Source of the DNA: Fasciolopsis buskii
Lineage: Eukaryota > Platyhelminthes > Trematoda > Plagiorchiida > Fasciolidae
Assembly: GCA_008360955.1 (NCBI GenBank)
Contig: LUCM01008207.1
Coordinates: forward strand, 70,111 to 134,110
Length of the DNA: 64,000 nucleotides
Direction: 5' to 3'
Shown: positions 26,790 through 38,800 of the stretch, piece after piece
Position numbering within the stretch: position 1 is the stretch's first letter
Layout of the letters: every line of letters begins with the position of its first letter
Notes under the pieces: generated by a model
Database searches by the model: none
Seen by the model: only the letters and a program-made list of their open reading frames with translations
What the model was told of the DNA's origin: nothing
Program-made: the position numbers and the translations under genes

Positions 26790-27385
26790 TCGAAGGAAAA
26801 ATAACAAGTTGAAGTGCTATACAAAAGAAGGAGAGCTTCGAATGCAAAGCTCACTGACTGCGGCGCTGAGCCGCATCACTATTGTCTTCAACTATCGTTT
26901 CGGAGAGTCTGGTACATCCTAGTCCCCACAGTCTGACTACACACTGTTTAAGGTCTTCATACTTCATTTTTTTAGGCTGTCGACTGGTCACCCAACATCT
27001 GAGGTACTCACGAAATTCCCAGCCATGTTCTCCCAGTATTACGAATACAGCGGTGTGCGAACACCAAAAGTCTTCGCATATCCTTTGATTTCAAAGGCCA
27101 TGTTTGGTAAGCGTAGAGCAATACCCATTTCATCACTGCTGTGTATATTCGACATTTGATTCATCACCAAATATCACGCTGACGTCACAGGTGCCTCACA
27201 CTAGCAACTGACAATCAGACTTTTGTCCGCCAAGACACCTTTTCCGATGTACAACCACCAGGGGAGATACAACTACTTAGGTAACTAAATCTAATCCTTT
27301 TACCTAATTGTTTCCTCGCACGAATAAGGTTCAGCTTTGATCCCATCCAGTCTTCCAACAACATTTTATGCTTCAAAGGCTGATT
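26790..27385 (-). mobile_element. RTE-clade LINE, 3' fragment
   Basis: The minus strand reads, over several frames, FSYLSSCISPGG (near 27260-27290), SVASVRHL and QRDI, then VLLYAYQTWPLKSKDMRRLLVFAHRC (27040-27130) and IRNTGRTW. These are the conserved blocks after the RT in RTE elements. The fragment aligns by eye with the 3' part of the copy at 48330-49140, including the non-coding tail with TTCGAATGCA and TGACTG-AGC. It is 5'-truncated, as is usual for LINEs, and riddled with stops. Confidence 0.8.
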
Positions 27386-28152
27386 TGGTAGAAACTCTTG
27401 GCCTTGTGTACGGAACTGAAAATTTGGTTACGTACCGGTGACGGTGCGTATCGCATAGGGCCATTGATTTTAACAATCCCGCGAGGGACGGGGAGTTCAA
27501 TAAGTTTACTAGGTCGGGAAAATCAAGTTGTTCTACCCATTTTGTTGTTAGATCTTCAGCTAACGGATCGGAATATGATGGCGGAGAAATTTTGATGACA
27601 TTTATTTACTCAAACTATGCACAGGCTGTTCCCAAATCCATTTTCGTCTTGCTCAGCCAACTCTTGCATATTCTTTACAAAAAATGCACGAGGAGAAAAT
27701 TGTGTCTCAACCTGTTTGATTGACATCCATTTCCTCACTGGATCGTCTTTTTTATGTCTTTCTATTGTTTCGCAGGCCGTGACTGATTTGAGGTAGAAAG
27801 TGAAACCACGTAGTCGAAAAGAAAAGTTTGTTGCCATGGCACTGTCAACCGGAGCGCGTTTGAAGGGAAGGGATTTTGACCGTACCTGATATATTGGTGG
27901 CCGGAATCAAAAAGCTGATTTTAAATTTTTAACGCCACGCTGAAATGTATATCCTCTTTCACAGTTTATCTCTTCCAAGTAACAAAACAAATTTCTCGAA
28001 ATCTTTCTACCATCTACGTTTCCTGTTTTCAGTCTTTCATAATAAATAGTTCAAACCTATTTTATCGCTAGATTACTCACTTTGTTTTATTTATGCAAAT
28101 CAGAGAAACCGATATTAACAGATACATTTTGTCCTCTTATTTCGAACTCCGG

Positions 28153-28183
28153 ACTAAAGTACTAAAGTATACTAAAGTATACT
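28153..28183. repeat. Short tandem repeat of ACTAAAGT(AT)
   Basis: Three near-identical 8-10 base units in a row. Confidence 0.7.
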
Positions 28184-28219
28184 ATCACTATCAAAATTAA
28201 ATGTGAAGCAATAAAGTTT

Positions 28220-28790
28220 CGAATTATGCACATTGTTTTAATGCTGCTATGGACGGTATTGGGCCAGGTTTTCATCTAGGTTCCGAATAGGGCCATGAGC
28301 CACTATTCAGCCCAGATAGCCTACTGATTGCTTGCGATCAATGAATCTCATACCAACAAATATTGAGGCAGAAGAGTCTCGGAGATTAGGCTACCTGCTG
28401 CCAGTCAGAAGGGAGAATGGATTTGCAATGTGAGGCCACGTGCCGATGCCAAAACGGCCAAGTCACTTTGCTTTGATGTAACAGGATCGACTGCGAGCCA
28501 GAAGACACACAGAATCAGCCAGGCCTCATAGTTCGAGGATGAATTAAAAGTGGTCAGACTTCCCCGCCAATCTTGTAGGCGTGAGGCAGCGTTGTTCGAG
28601 ATGAACTCATTTGACAGGGGATATCGGCAAACAAGCTTTAACCCGGGAAGACCTATGTGAGTAGTTTATGACGAATAAACGAAAACAGTCATGCTGACCG
28701 CCCAGAGCCTATCTGATCGTTCCCACTTGTTTAAACAGGAGGGGACGGAGTTGAATTGGAACCACGGCAACGGAATGAAGCCACCGGAGT
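28220..28790 (+). repeat. Possible LTR-type tail or unknown repeat
   Basis: Contains GACGAATAAACGAAAACAGT then CATGCTGACCGCCCAGAG (28670-28715). Similar wording occurs at 16425-16455 on plus and at about 49965-50025 on minus. An AATAAA-bearing block near a repeat end is typical of LTRs, but no paired LTR or internal coding region was found. Confidence 0.25.
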
Positions 28791-31700
28791 TAATGATTAC
28801 CATATACAGATAGCACAAGGGAATTCGATTATATTTAAACGAGTTATTAATTAGGTTTGTGTACAGTAGGTTATTCTAAAAGTTTTGCTATTCTATTTCG
28901 AAGTCCCGGTAATCTGCTACTGCATTAGTAGACCATGGGAGGCGTAATAATAATAGGTTTATCGCAATGGACAGGTATGAGAAGATAATAGAACGATCAC
29001 AAAACGAGTGGCATTTCAGTCCACGTAGGGACTCCAAAAAGATAAGTAACAAAAATGTGAGTTGAATTCTAGTGTTCCTGCTACAACTAGTAGTAATTCA
29101 CCCCTGATCACTTGTATTAACAGTAATCCATCGGTGTAAAGACAGGAGATTTACACTCGATTGAACGAGGAGGGAATGCAGATTGCCCCATTACTATGGC
29201 TTAGAGCACCAACCTATTCAGGACAACATATTTCAGGCATCATTCAACAGTCGGTGAGAAAAATTTCTCAGTGAATAAACTAAGGCATGTTTCTCTGAGT
29301 TACGAAAGTAGAGGGATGACTATGATGATGTGTGCAGAGGTTTATGTAGCTCAGGGGATCTGTGACGAGACAGCGAGGCCTCGTTTAACATTGCCTCTTA
29401 CATGGTCGCTTGTCCTGTCCAGTTCATCATTTTGAACTTAAAATACATGGGTACAAACAACAGTAAGCTTATTCTTTTTATAGTCATGCATCAATCGTGG
29501 TAACACTTATCAAAGGTAAAGGAATGCGTCTGGTAATCAAAATGTAGCAACTATTTTTTTGTTTGAACGGATGTTATATAAGAAACCTTAGGACAAGTTA
29601 GAGCTTTTTCTCTCGTACAAAATTACTGAGATCAGCTTAGGCTATTAAAGGCTGCAAATGAATGTGAAGGTTTCGATGAATGTTAACAATTTTAGATTGA
29701 TTTATTTTTTATTATGGAATGTTTTTTGAATTGAATGCAAGCTTGTCTCTGAACGATCAGCCGCGCGGATGTCCGGAAAAAAGGAGAGAGGCATGGCTTA
29801 GCAACAACTACGAGAACAGGAGCTATGGTCAAAACAAGCTCAGTATATTTTACTAGGCTTGTGACAACATGCTGTTCGTGACAAGTTTTCACTTGTCCTA
29901 TCTCGCACCCCCGGACCAGGCACCGCTTGTTATTCATTCTGTGGACGAGATGTAAGCACAGCATACACGTATTTATTATACGATAATTCGGCGTAGATTT
30001 GGTGTCCAATGATATTGTCTGCGGTTTCATAGGTTTAAGCTAACTTTAATTTGATTGGCCAACACAAGAACTAAAGTCATGTGATGAGGACATGAACATA
30101 TCAGACAAAAACATCCGATTGTCACCCTTACTGACGGTGACACATTTTTGAGCTTCTGATTTCAGACGGTCACTGCAAGTATTTTCCAAGCGAGTACGTT
30201 AGATTTTTATTTTTCTAATGACATTAGGTTTATACGCACACTGTTAATGCGGGTACCTGGTTTTTCCATCATTTGACTTTGTCTCAGTTACACTATTGAT
30301 AAACAAATTTATTTTATCAACAATTTTGAATCCGTTATTTTTAGAATAAATGTCGTGCCAATTTTCGACTACTTGTAGATGGATGAACGTTTGATGCAAT
30401 GTACAGCAGGTACTTAACATAAAACGCCAGTTATCTTAACAAAGTTCACTAAGAATACAGTGATACACTACTTAAATTATTTAATTTGCATCACTAACCA
30501 TCTAGCTACAATCAAAGGCATGTCTGGTCTAATTTGATTAAAAATTCACACCATCCGATTGGATTCAGGATTGCGAAACTCAGCAGCGGAAACTACGAAA
30601 TTACCATCCAGATGTTCAATCCGGTTCTTGAGTAATGTCAGTCTGCAGTGATTATCCAACATGCACCCGCAGACTTGTGGATACGTTAACTGTGTAAAAA
30701 TAGAAAGTGATTAGAACCAACAAGGGGTACTAAGGTAGGGATAATAACAGGAAATAAACAGTATTTGATTGCAAAATTGTCTTGAGAAAGACTACCCACG
30801 ATAGTCAAAAAGTCGGCACGTTACATCTGCCAACAACGCTACGTTATTACCATTATATCATTCACAATAAGAACACGACGGAATAAACAAAACGTATACG
30901 GAATCCCGGAAGATGAATAATCCCAATCCGGTGGTTCACAACTGAAAATCTTGACCCATCATAAGGCCTAGTGGCTCGGAGTGCAAAATTTTTACCTCGG
31001 AAGCTATGTAAAGACATTCGAAAACAGTGATTTTAACAAAACTTTTTGTCTGAATAAGAGATGCTGGGCAAAGAGAACGCGTGTTGAGCGAAACCGCTTA
31101 CATTGCGCGGTTTTGTGCAAAGAATAGTGAAGATAGTACTTGTTATTATTAATAGAAAGATAAACGGATTCTGTCCACTTAAACGTCGGCACAAATAAAG
31201 GTTGCGCGTTACCAAGGGATGTTGAGGAACGTTGAGAAAAAGGAAGCTACAAGTACTTGGAAACTCAAACCTAGAGTGACCGAGTGAGCACCTAAAAATG
31301 TAAGCACTGGAAACACCATTGATGGTTCTCAACGATTTACTCAGTGTGTGCATTACATTGTTTAGGACAACTGAAAGGTAGCACGTTTTTGGGCTTTTAT
31401 TGATTCATATGAAAAAGGACGTAGGTAATTTCAGTAATGACTTGAGTGAATGCATTTGTAGGAACAGGATGTGAAGGCTCGCTCGTAAACATTTCAACTA
31501 ATTGGTCACCCAGTCCGGCCTTTCTTTGTTCAAGGTCACACCTGTTTTGTTTGCACAACCAAATAGAATCAACAAGGTAAAGCAATTGCCCTAATGTGAG
31601 TTTGTAGTTTTCCGTGGTGTTTATTTGCCTCGGCGATATTACCTACCTTTTCCGGTAGACCCTTTTGCAAAAGAGTTGCATCAGTCGTTTGGATTCCGCC

Positions 31701-33553
31701 TGCCGTGCATCGGGTAGCCCTTCAACGGAGCCCTTAATTCGTGATCATCCCCCTCACTGAGACCGATGATGCTAGGATAGGCCTTTTAAAGCATTATTTG
31801 GTTTTGCTAATTCACACCTGAGTGTATGGTAAATGATATAATCCAAATCGATTGAAGGTGCCCGTTGGACAGAACAATTCATTAAACCAGAGGTGTTATC
31901 CCTGACATAATACGCCAGGCCACTGAGATGCTAAAAAGCAGTTGTTTTACTCATATTAGCATACGACCTGTTTACATTTTCAGTCTTATCAGGCTTTGGG
32001 ATTATTATATATATATATATAGTTGAACCAAGGATCAGATTTCTGATACAGGATAAAAGATGGCAATACGAAATAACAATGTTTTTCTATTTTAAGCCTC
32101 CTGAAAGATATGGAAGCAATATGACGGTGATGAACGGCTGAGAAGTCATGAGCCAAGTATCCGGAAAGACCGTATTTATACACTATGGGCCATGTAAAAG
32201 CACCATAGTTTCTCGAAAAATCTGCAAGCATTTTTCCTACTCGAGATTATAATTACTAAGTATTTAGCGTCGTTACAGTTGTGGTTTCGAGATGTGCCGC
32301 TTGCACGGCAATGGATAAACTCCAATCCGAAAGTTATACCATCGCACCCTCTGACTGACAATAAATGTAGCACGTCTTGGAAATTCGGTAATGCATGATT
32401 CTGATCTATTTAAACACTCTGTTCTTTTATCTTGTTTGCTATTCATGAGGAAACGTATACTAAAGCTAAAAACAGTCTAGAGAATCATTACCAACTAAAG
32501 TAAGCGGGTAGCTTGACTGGCTTCGTTACTTCTGATTATGAAAACGTTTAGAAAAATAACACATCTGCCTATTACATTTATTCTAAAGAATTTACTTTCT
32601 GGTATACGTCTTGTACTTTGCCAGTTGGCCTTTCATGCTCGTTGATTTCTCATAACCGGGAGCTTCTTTTCATCCCAGGATTGACAGTCCCAAAGGTAAC
32701 AGGACACCCTTCACAATCTGCATCAGTAATAAAGATTAATGTCTTTCTCATGTTTGAGGAAATTAATGATTTGTCCATATTATCGTTATGCGTGCGCAGT
32801 GTGTGCACAAAGTCATGATTTAACTCTGACGTACGCAGCTCCATCTTATCTGGCGATGGTTTTTGCTACTTTCGACAGCCTAGAGAACAAAGTCGGAAAT
32901 CCACCGGTGAAGAGGTTACCGCATGTGCTTTGTGGGGTGACAAGTCTAAGGTCTTTTTTTGCCTCAATTAGAATTACTGAGTTGTCAAACATCTCTTTTC
33001 ATTCTAGTTTTTTCATTCTGGTAGCTTCGTTGTCAGTAATGTTTTTGTTGTTTCTTCCAGTTTCTAGCCTGAAATTACTGTTTTGATTTCTACGATTCCC
33101 CCAGCGATGTGCTTATTAGTGACAATCTTCACTTAAATGTAACACATTTTGACGTAACCCTTTCTTCTCGTTAGCCACATCCGGCCCGAGAGATTTGTGC
33201 CTCCCATCCATTTGTGGAACTAAAATTCCTAACACAGTCCTCTTTAACCAGTCTAATATTCGTTGTCAATCCTCGTACAGTTGTCTCTATCAGGGGTCAT
33301 TGTGTTATGGTTATGATATCAAAACTTTCTTCCCGCCTTGCTCACAGTTCAATCTAAGTGTTGTATTGTGTAGATCTTTGCGTGCACAAATTAATGTCGC
33401 ATTTCGGTCAGAAACGTGAGGGTAAAATATAAAAATAAAAAAACATTTACGCTTATCATCTTGTAAAAATATTTAAAAATACTCATCGAGGAATAACCAG
33501 AGCATATTATGGTCGGCTGCTCAGGAATTCGGCTAAAACAAAGTCACAGTTTG
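28791..33553. other. Intergenic DNA, nothing recognised
   Basis: Frames such as 29692-30030 minus and 32739-33086 plus have no recognisable motif. A short (TA)n lies near 32006-32021. Confidence 0.4.
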
Positions 33554-33955
33554 TCAAAATACTGTTTCTAAGGCACAGCAGATACCAAAGAATGCGCTGG
33601 CCGTCTCTGTGGAAAGTTTAGCATTACCAATGAGCGGAGTTTCAAAAGAGAAACGGGTAGATGCGAGTGAAACGGATTTTTGAAGAAGAATAAGGCTGTT
33701 TTGTGGAAAGTTTCGGAGGCGAATTCGGATTTTATTTGTTTGCCTGAAGGAACGAAAGTTTAACAAGGAGTATATCTTGGGCCTTAAGAGAAGCATATAA
33801 TGATCACTACTTGAAATCGGACTATGCAGTTTCAGGGAATATAAATCCGAGTGGCTGGTAATAACTCTGGTGCGAGAAACGCAGAGATCAGCCAAATCAA
33901 ATGCAGTCACTGGTAGGGTAGATGTATATTTGCAATCTTCCGCAAAAATATGCAT
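33554..33955 (-). pseudogene. LINE endonuclease, C-terminal fragment
   Basis: The 133-codon minus frame reads TAFDLADLCVSRTRVI and then SPISSSDHYMLLL. The SDH block with preceding LDL-type sequence is the last conserved part of LINE APE-like endonucleases. It lies downstream, in the coding sense, of the ESWL fragment, across the gap at 34050-34242. Confidence 0.62.
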
Positions 33956-34049
33956 GCTATCCTCAAGAAGAGGAACAAAAAATACTAGGGAACAGTCAAA
34001 AAGGTGTGATATTTTTTGCGAGCTAAAAGGAGCAATATTTAAGTTCGTT

Positions 34050-34242
34050 NNNNNNNNNNNNNNNNNNNNNNNNNNNNNNNNNNNNNNNNNNNNNNNNNNN
34101 NNNNNNNNNNNNNNNNNNNNNNNNNNNNNNNNNNNNNNNNNNNNNNNNNNNNNNNNNNNNNNNNNNNNNNNNNNNNNNNNNNNNNNNNNNNNNNNNNNNN
34201 NNNNNNNNNNNNNNNNNNNNNNNNNNNNNNNNNNNNNNNNNN
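34050..34242. other. Assembly gap (193 N)
   Basis: Run of N between two parts of one LINE endonuclease relic. Confidence 0.99.
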
Positions 34243-34760
34243 AGAATAATTTTGTATGTTGTCACACTACCTCCACTGTTCTTCTTGTCCGAAATTCTGT
34301 CCTATCGATGGAGTGTGAAGCTGTCTATTGACACGAATGAATGAGTGATTTCCGGGTTCAGCCACGATTCTTGTATGCAGATGATCCTTGTGTGAAAATA
34401 GGTCAGTGATTGAAGTGCGAGGGTCATATCCGACATTTCCGCAAACAGAGAGCAGATGTTGGCACCAAACAATACTGGAATGGACATTTTGGTCGGACGG
34501 GTGCATTTAAGAGCTGTCTGCCGGCCAGCACGAGATCTTTGAGGTACAACAATGCGTGATCCAAGTCCATGTTGAGGAACAATATGGTTTGTAAACAACA
34601 ATAATCCTAATCAATCGTAGCAGCGACCGGAGACCATAATCGAACCAAATGTCCGACAACAAAACAACGAAATTGGATGGCACAGAATTGTAGCGCAGCC
34701 AGTTAGAGGACGCGTGCTTGGGAACTAAATTTTCGTTTGCTCTAGTTGACCTCCGCAAAT
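34243..34760 (-). pseudogene. LINE apurinic-type endonuclease, N-terminal fragment
   Basis: The minus open frame 34302-34601 reads TYFHTRIICIQESWLNPEITHSFVS. IICI-ESWL-P-I is the first conserved block of LINE APE-like endonucleases, with the catalytic glutamate in ESWL. It probably joins the fragment at 33554-33955 across the N gap. Confidence 0.65.
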
Positions 34761-35639
34761 GTTCCGACTTTCAGACATTTACTTGACCGTTTCCTCCTAG
34801 TTTCTATTTACTTCGTCCTCAATAGAAGCTTTTACATACAATTTTTAAAAAGAATCTTGACTTTCTCCTGTTTCCTTAAAATATTTTATGCAGAGGATGA
34901 CATCCCTAATATGAAAAACTGTCGGTTGGTGACACTAAATTGTTAGTGATCGGTGTAACCTCATCAAAATTTAGGTCACGCGTGTCGGCTCGACCTTTGC
35001 TAATCAAATTCTGAGCATTCGGAAGACTAAACGTCTATTGAAGTTGCTTCTGATGCATTGCGTTGGAAAGGAAAAGTTGTTCACTCAACATCCTTAGTGA
35101 ATATACTGCATTTACTCCTTCCCCATGTCTCTTCCTTAACTGTGCGACCTAAAACCCATAAATAAATAGCTTCAAAATTTCACGTTTGCAGCCACGGATG
35201 AGTCGCATACTTCATCCCATTGTGCTGGTAGATACGATGCCTGTTTTCCCCCGAAAGACTCAGGCTCTCTGGTTAGCAGCCGTCTGCAATCGTTTTCTGC
35301 ACTGGCTTCTAAGAAGGCACTAACAAATGTTCTCATTCGCTAGACGACAGAACCACACAATCTTTTCAAAAGATTTCGTTGCGTTTTCCTTGCCTTGATG
35401 CACCAGAACACAATGCGTATGTGTTACTCGGTCAATTTCCAAAGTACACCTTGGCTCTACCCACTCAACTGCAAACTTGGAAGCGGCATCCTGGAAGCGA
35501 TATCTCCGAATCCCTGTTCGAACTTGAAAATTATGTTACGCATATATTTCATGAGTATGCTTAACGATATTGCGCACCAATTATAAATCTAACTCGGTTA
35601 GCTGACTACTTCAATATGTCCATCAAGAATACGAGATAG

Positions 35640-35890
35640 GGAAGAAAATTTAGGAATGGCGAGTCTGGTGATCTGCAAAATGTTCTTTTGGTCTTCCTGT
35701 TTCTTACGTATATGACCAATGTACCCAGTTGTTCACCTCTTTCTGTGATCGAATATGCAGACAATGCAGCAATAGTCCTCCACGTACAAAGTGATGGTAA
35801 ACCAAACTACCTATATCTGATTATTGAAAGTACCATGAAATTCTCCCAAGCAGACCGACCCTTTCTCCAATGCTACGAAATAATCTGAAT
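35640..35890 (+). pseudogene. LINE reverse transcriptase fragment with mutated YADD box
   Basis: The open stretch from 35688 reads FLFLTYMTNVPSCSPLSV and then IEYADNAAIVLHVQSDGK. This is the LF--Y-NDLP block followed by the YADD-A-V catalytic box, with the second Asp changed to Asn. An upstream GDLQNVLLV near 35660 may be the QG---L block. Stops flank it. It is on the strand opposite the endonuclease relic at 33554-34760, so it is a different insertion. Confidence 0.65.
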
Positions 35891-38800
35891 GCATCCTCAC
35901 TCTGTCTTGTTTTTTGTTTTCCTCAATGATCCTTATACCCTTCGCAATATTCCTCTAGGAATATTTTCCGTTAGCCATCTTGGGTTTCCTATAAACCTCC
36001 GATCTTTGTTCGTATTCGTACATTATCAAATGTATATGCAAAGTGCAACGTCCATTTCTTTAAATCCGAAGGCTCGTGGAGTTCCGTATCACGTCTATTG
36101 CTGTTTCTGCATTTGATTCATAATGTGTCTGCCTATGAGTAACTGTGTTTCTTGCTACTATTATTCGATTCTTTTCATATGGTACTGCTTGAACTATTAA
36201 AATCACTAGACTTTGCCTCATGGTGCCCTGTTTAAAAATATTTTCTTCCATTCAATATGCTATTCTGATAGATATCATACATGTTCAACAATATGAGTTC
36301 CTGTGAGTAATGCGTATCCCTAAGGATCCCTCGCACCCTGTGCATGATCTCTCCAAGTGTAGTTGAGACATCCAAATCGCATAATTTGCCCACATTTAAC
36401 GCACTAAAGTTAGGCTCTGCAAACTTCCTCTTAATAGTGAAGAAGGATTTGGTCATTGCCTGACTGTGGGGCCAGCACTCTGTGGCCAGTGTTGTATTAA
36501 TTTATGCATTTGTTTTACTATCCTTATTGTTTCACCAATGACAGCAAAAAAGTTCTTATATTTATTTGACTACTACGCAAATATGAGGTGAAGCATACAA
36601 AAGCCTAAAAATCCAATGAGATATCTAGACTGCCCTTAGTGTAAAGTCTAAACTGCCTACCCTGTTCTGACAAACTGCGACGATGAGAGGGTGGGAACGA
36701 ATGAATCACCAGAAGTTACTCTTTATTTCTCAGAAAAGATGGAAAAGTATTGTTACAGATTAATGAATGCGCTGATCTCATTGATTCATAGTCACGCCAA
36801 CACAAAACCATGTGTGGATTACAAATAAGCGATGTTGTAAAAGAAAGAAGGGAAATTACTATAAATGCGTGAGCTCAGTAAACTGGGTGATCTTATTCAA
36901 ACAGGTAACAATCACTGAACGTGTGATTTTCTATTTCATTCCGGTCTTCGGATAAATATGTCCTACAACGGGTAAGAGCCGTTTAACCGATATCATTCAC
37001 TGTGTGACATATTTACCGAGTCACATTAACTTTGTTGTATACGTGCAAATATGAATAATTTAGGGATAACTTTTTCATTAATAGTATGACTATTAATACC
37101 AGTGATAATGTTGGCAGTAGTAATTTGTATTTTAACTGGAAATCAAAAATGCTAATGAGTTCAGCTCACAGACGGTGACTAACTCGTGAAAGCATTTCAC
37201 CTATACACTGAGATCAGTGTTGAATATTTATTGTACACTTGTGGGTCCTTATTCTCGAGAGTCGACTGCTTCTATATGCAAATTAATCCAGTAGGAGGAC
37301 GTGTTCGTAGTAGGAGATTCACGGGGTTTCACGAAATTACCCATGTGGTTTCAAGATTCAATTCAAAATTTAGAAAAAGTAGAAGCTGTTTGTGCAAACA
37401 AGAATGAAACGGATGTACAATGTTTCCATGGTTCCCTAATTGTTTGTTGAGCTTTTGGTCACATGATGAATGGTTTTATTCCAAGTATAGTTGAACTAAT
37501 ACCGACATTCAAAAACAACGAATACGCCAAAGAACAATTTTGTTCCTGTTTTAAATGACACGTTCGTCGTTATTTCTAATTTGCACTGGATGAACCGTAC
37601 GTGTGAAAATGTTTCCAGGTCTTGTTCGGAACTCGATGATCAATCTCTTAGCCACTTTGTGTCTATCATAGTTGGAACGAGGGGGGCGCCCCATCAGCAA
37701 TCCCGTGGTAAGAAGGCTTGGCTTCCCTATATTGCGGAGGGGGAGGACAAATGAGAACAGCTGTAATGTTACAGTCGAACTTCGAACTTCGAAGTCAAGA
37801 TCCACGAATGTGGAAACTTATCCAGCTAACCATTGTTCAAGATATACCCGATTTTGTGAGCGATCCCGTCACGGTTTGTTGATCACCGTATGTAACGCAA
37901 AATGCCTGTTTGATGGGGCTTATAACCAGGGCAGCTGTACATAATGTGAGTTATAGTTGGCATCTGACAAGAGACAGTGTGACAGATCGAAAAGTTCGGT
38001 TCCAATCATAGGGTAAGTTGGTAGAAATTAATCAATTCACGGGTATTCATTAGAATGAACACCCCACGAGAACATGACAAAGGGAAACGTTGAAGATTCA
38101 CGTGAGGTTCCGACAGTAGTATAAATAAAAAAAATAGAAAAATTCGTAGAAAATACAACAAGGCATTAGACGAGATACGTTTGAGACCAAAGTTACTTGT
38201 CGGTCGGTTACACGAAAAAGTGACAGAATACAGAAATTGGTTAACGGAATCAGATCACCCGGATAACGGGCAGCTGTGTGCAGATACACTAGGAACTCGA
38301 CGTGTGTTATACCGTCAACAGCTGGCTTCACATTATTCTGTTCAGACTGTGTAGTACGGAAAACTTATGATTTGGTTCTTGTTGATATTGACTGACAGAA
38401 AACTGGGTGTCGTTCTTGCAACTAGTCAAAACTGTGAACTCTTAATTGAATGAAACGACCATTTGGAACCACCGAAGTCAGGCCTGAAATGACCAAAGTT
38501 TATTTCCGAAGTTGTAGACAAAGCAGTTTTATAGGTAAACAAATCACTGAATGATCGTATTCAAAAGAGTGATATTATTTGAACTCGAACTTGATTTCAG
38601 CGCTAAAGTTGATGCTTATCTGGAAGCCCATTTTTTGGAAGCCTTGCTAGTTGGCAATGGTCACTAACCTGGAACTATAACCCAGAAATTCCCAATTTTG
38701 TAGTAAATAGCTTTTAGTTTGTTCACTTTGGCATTCATTCGATGGTAGCACTGGGCAAAAGATCAACTTAAACCGATTCAAGATTATTCACGAATTCTTT

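Noticed and set aside
36232..36456. Minus frame with LCDLDVSTTLGEIMHRVRG
   Set aside because: Looks protein-like but has no recognised family and no splice or repeat support.
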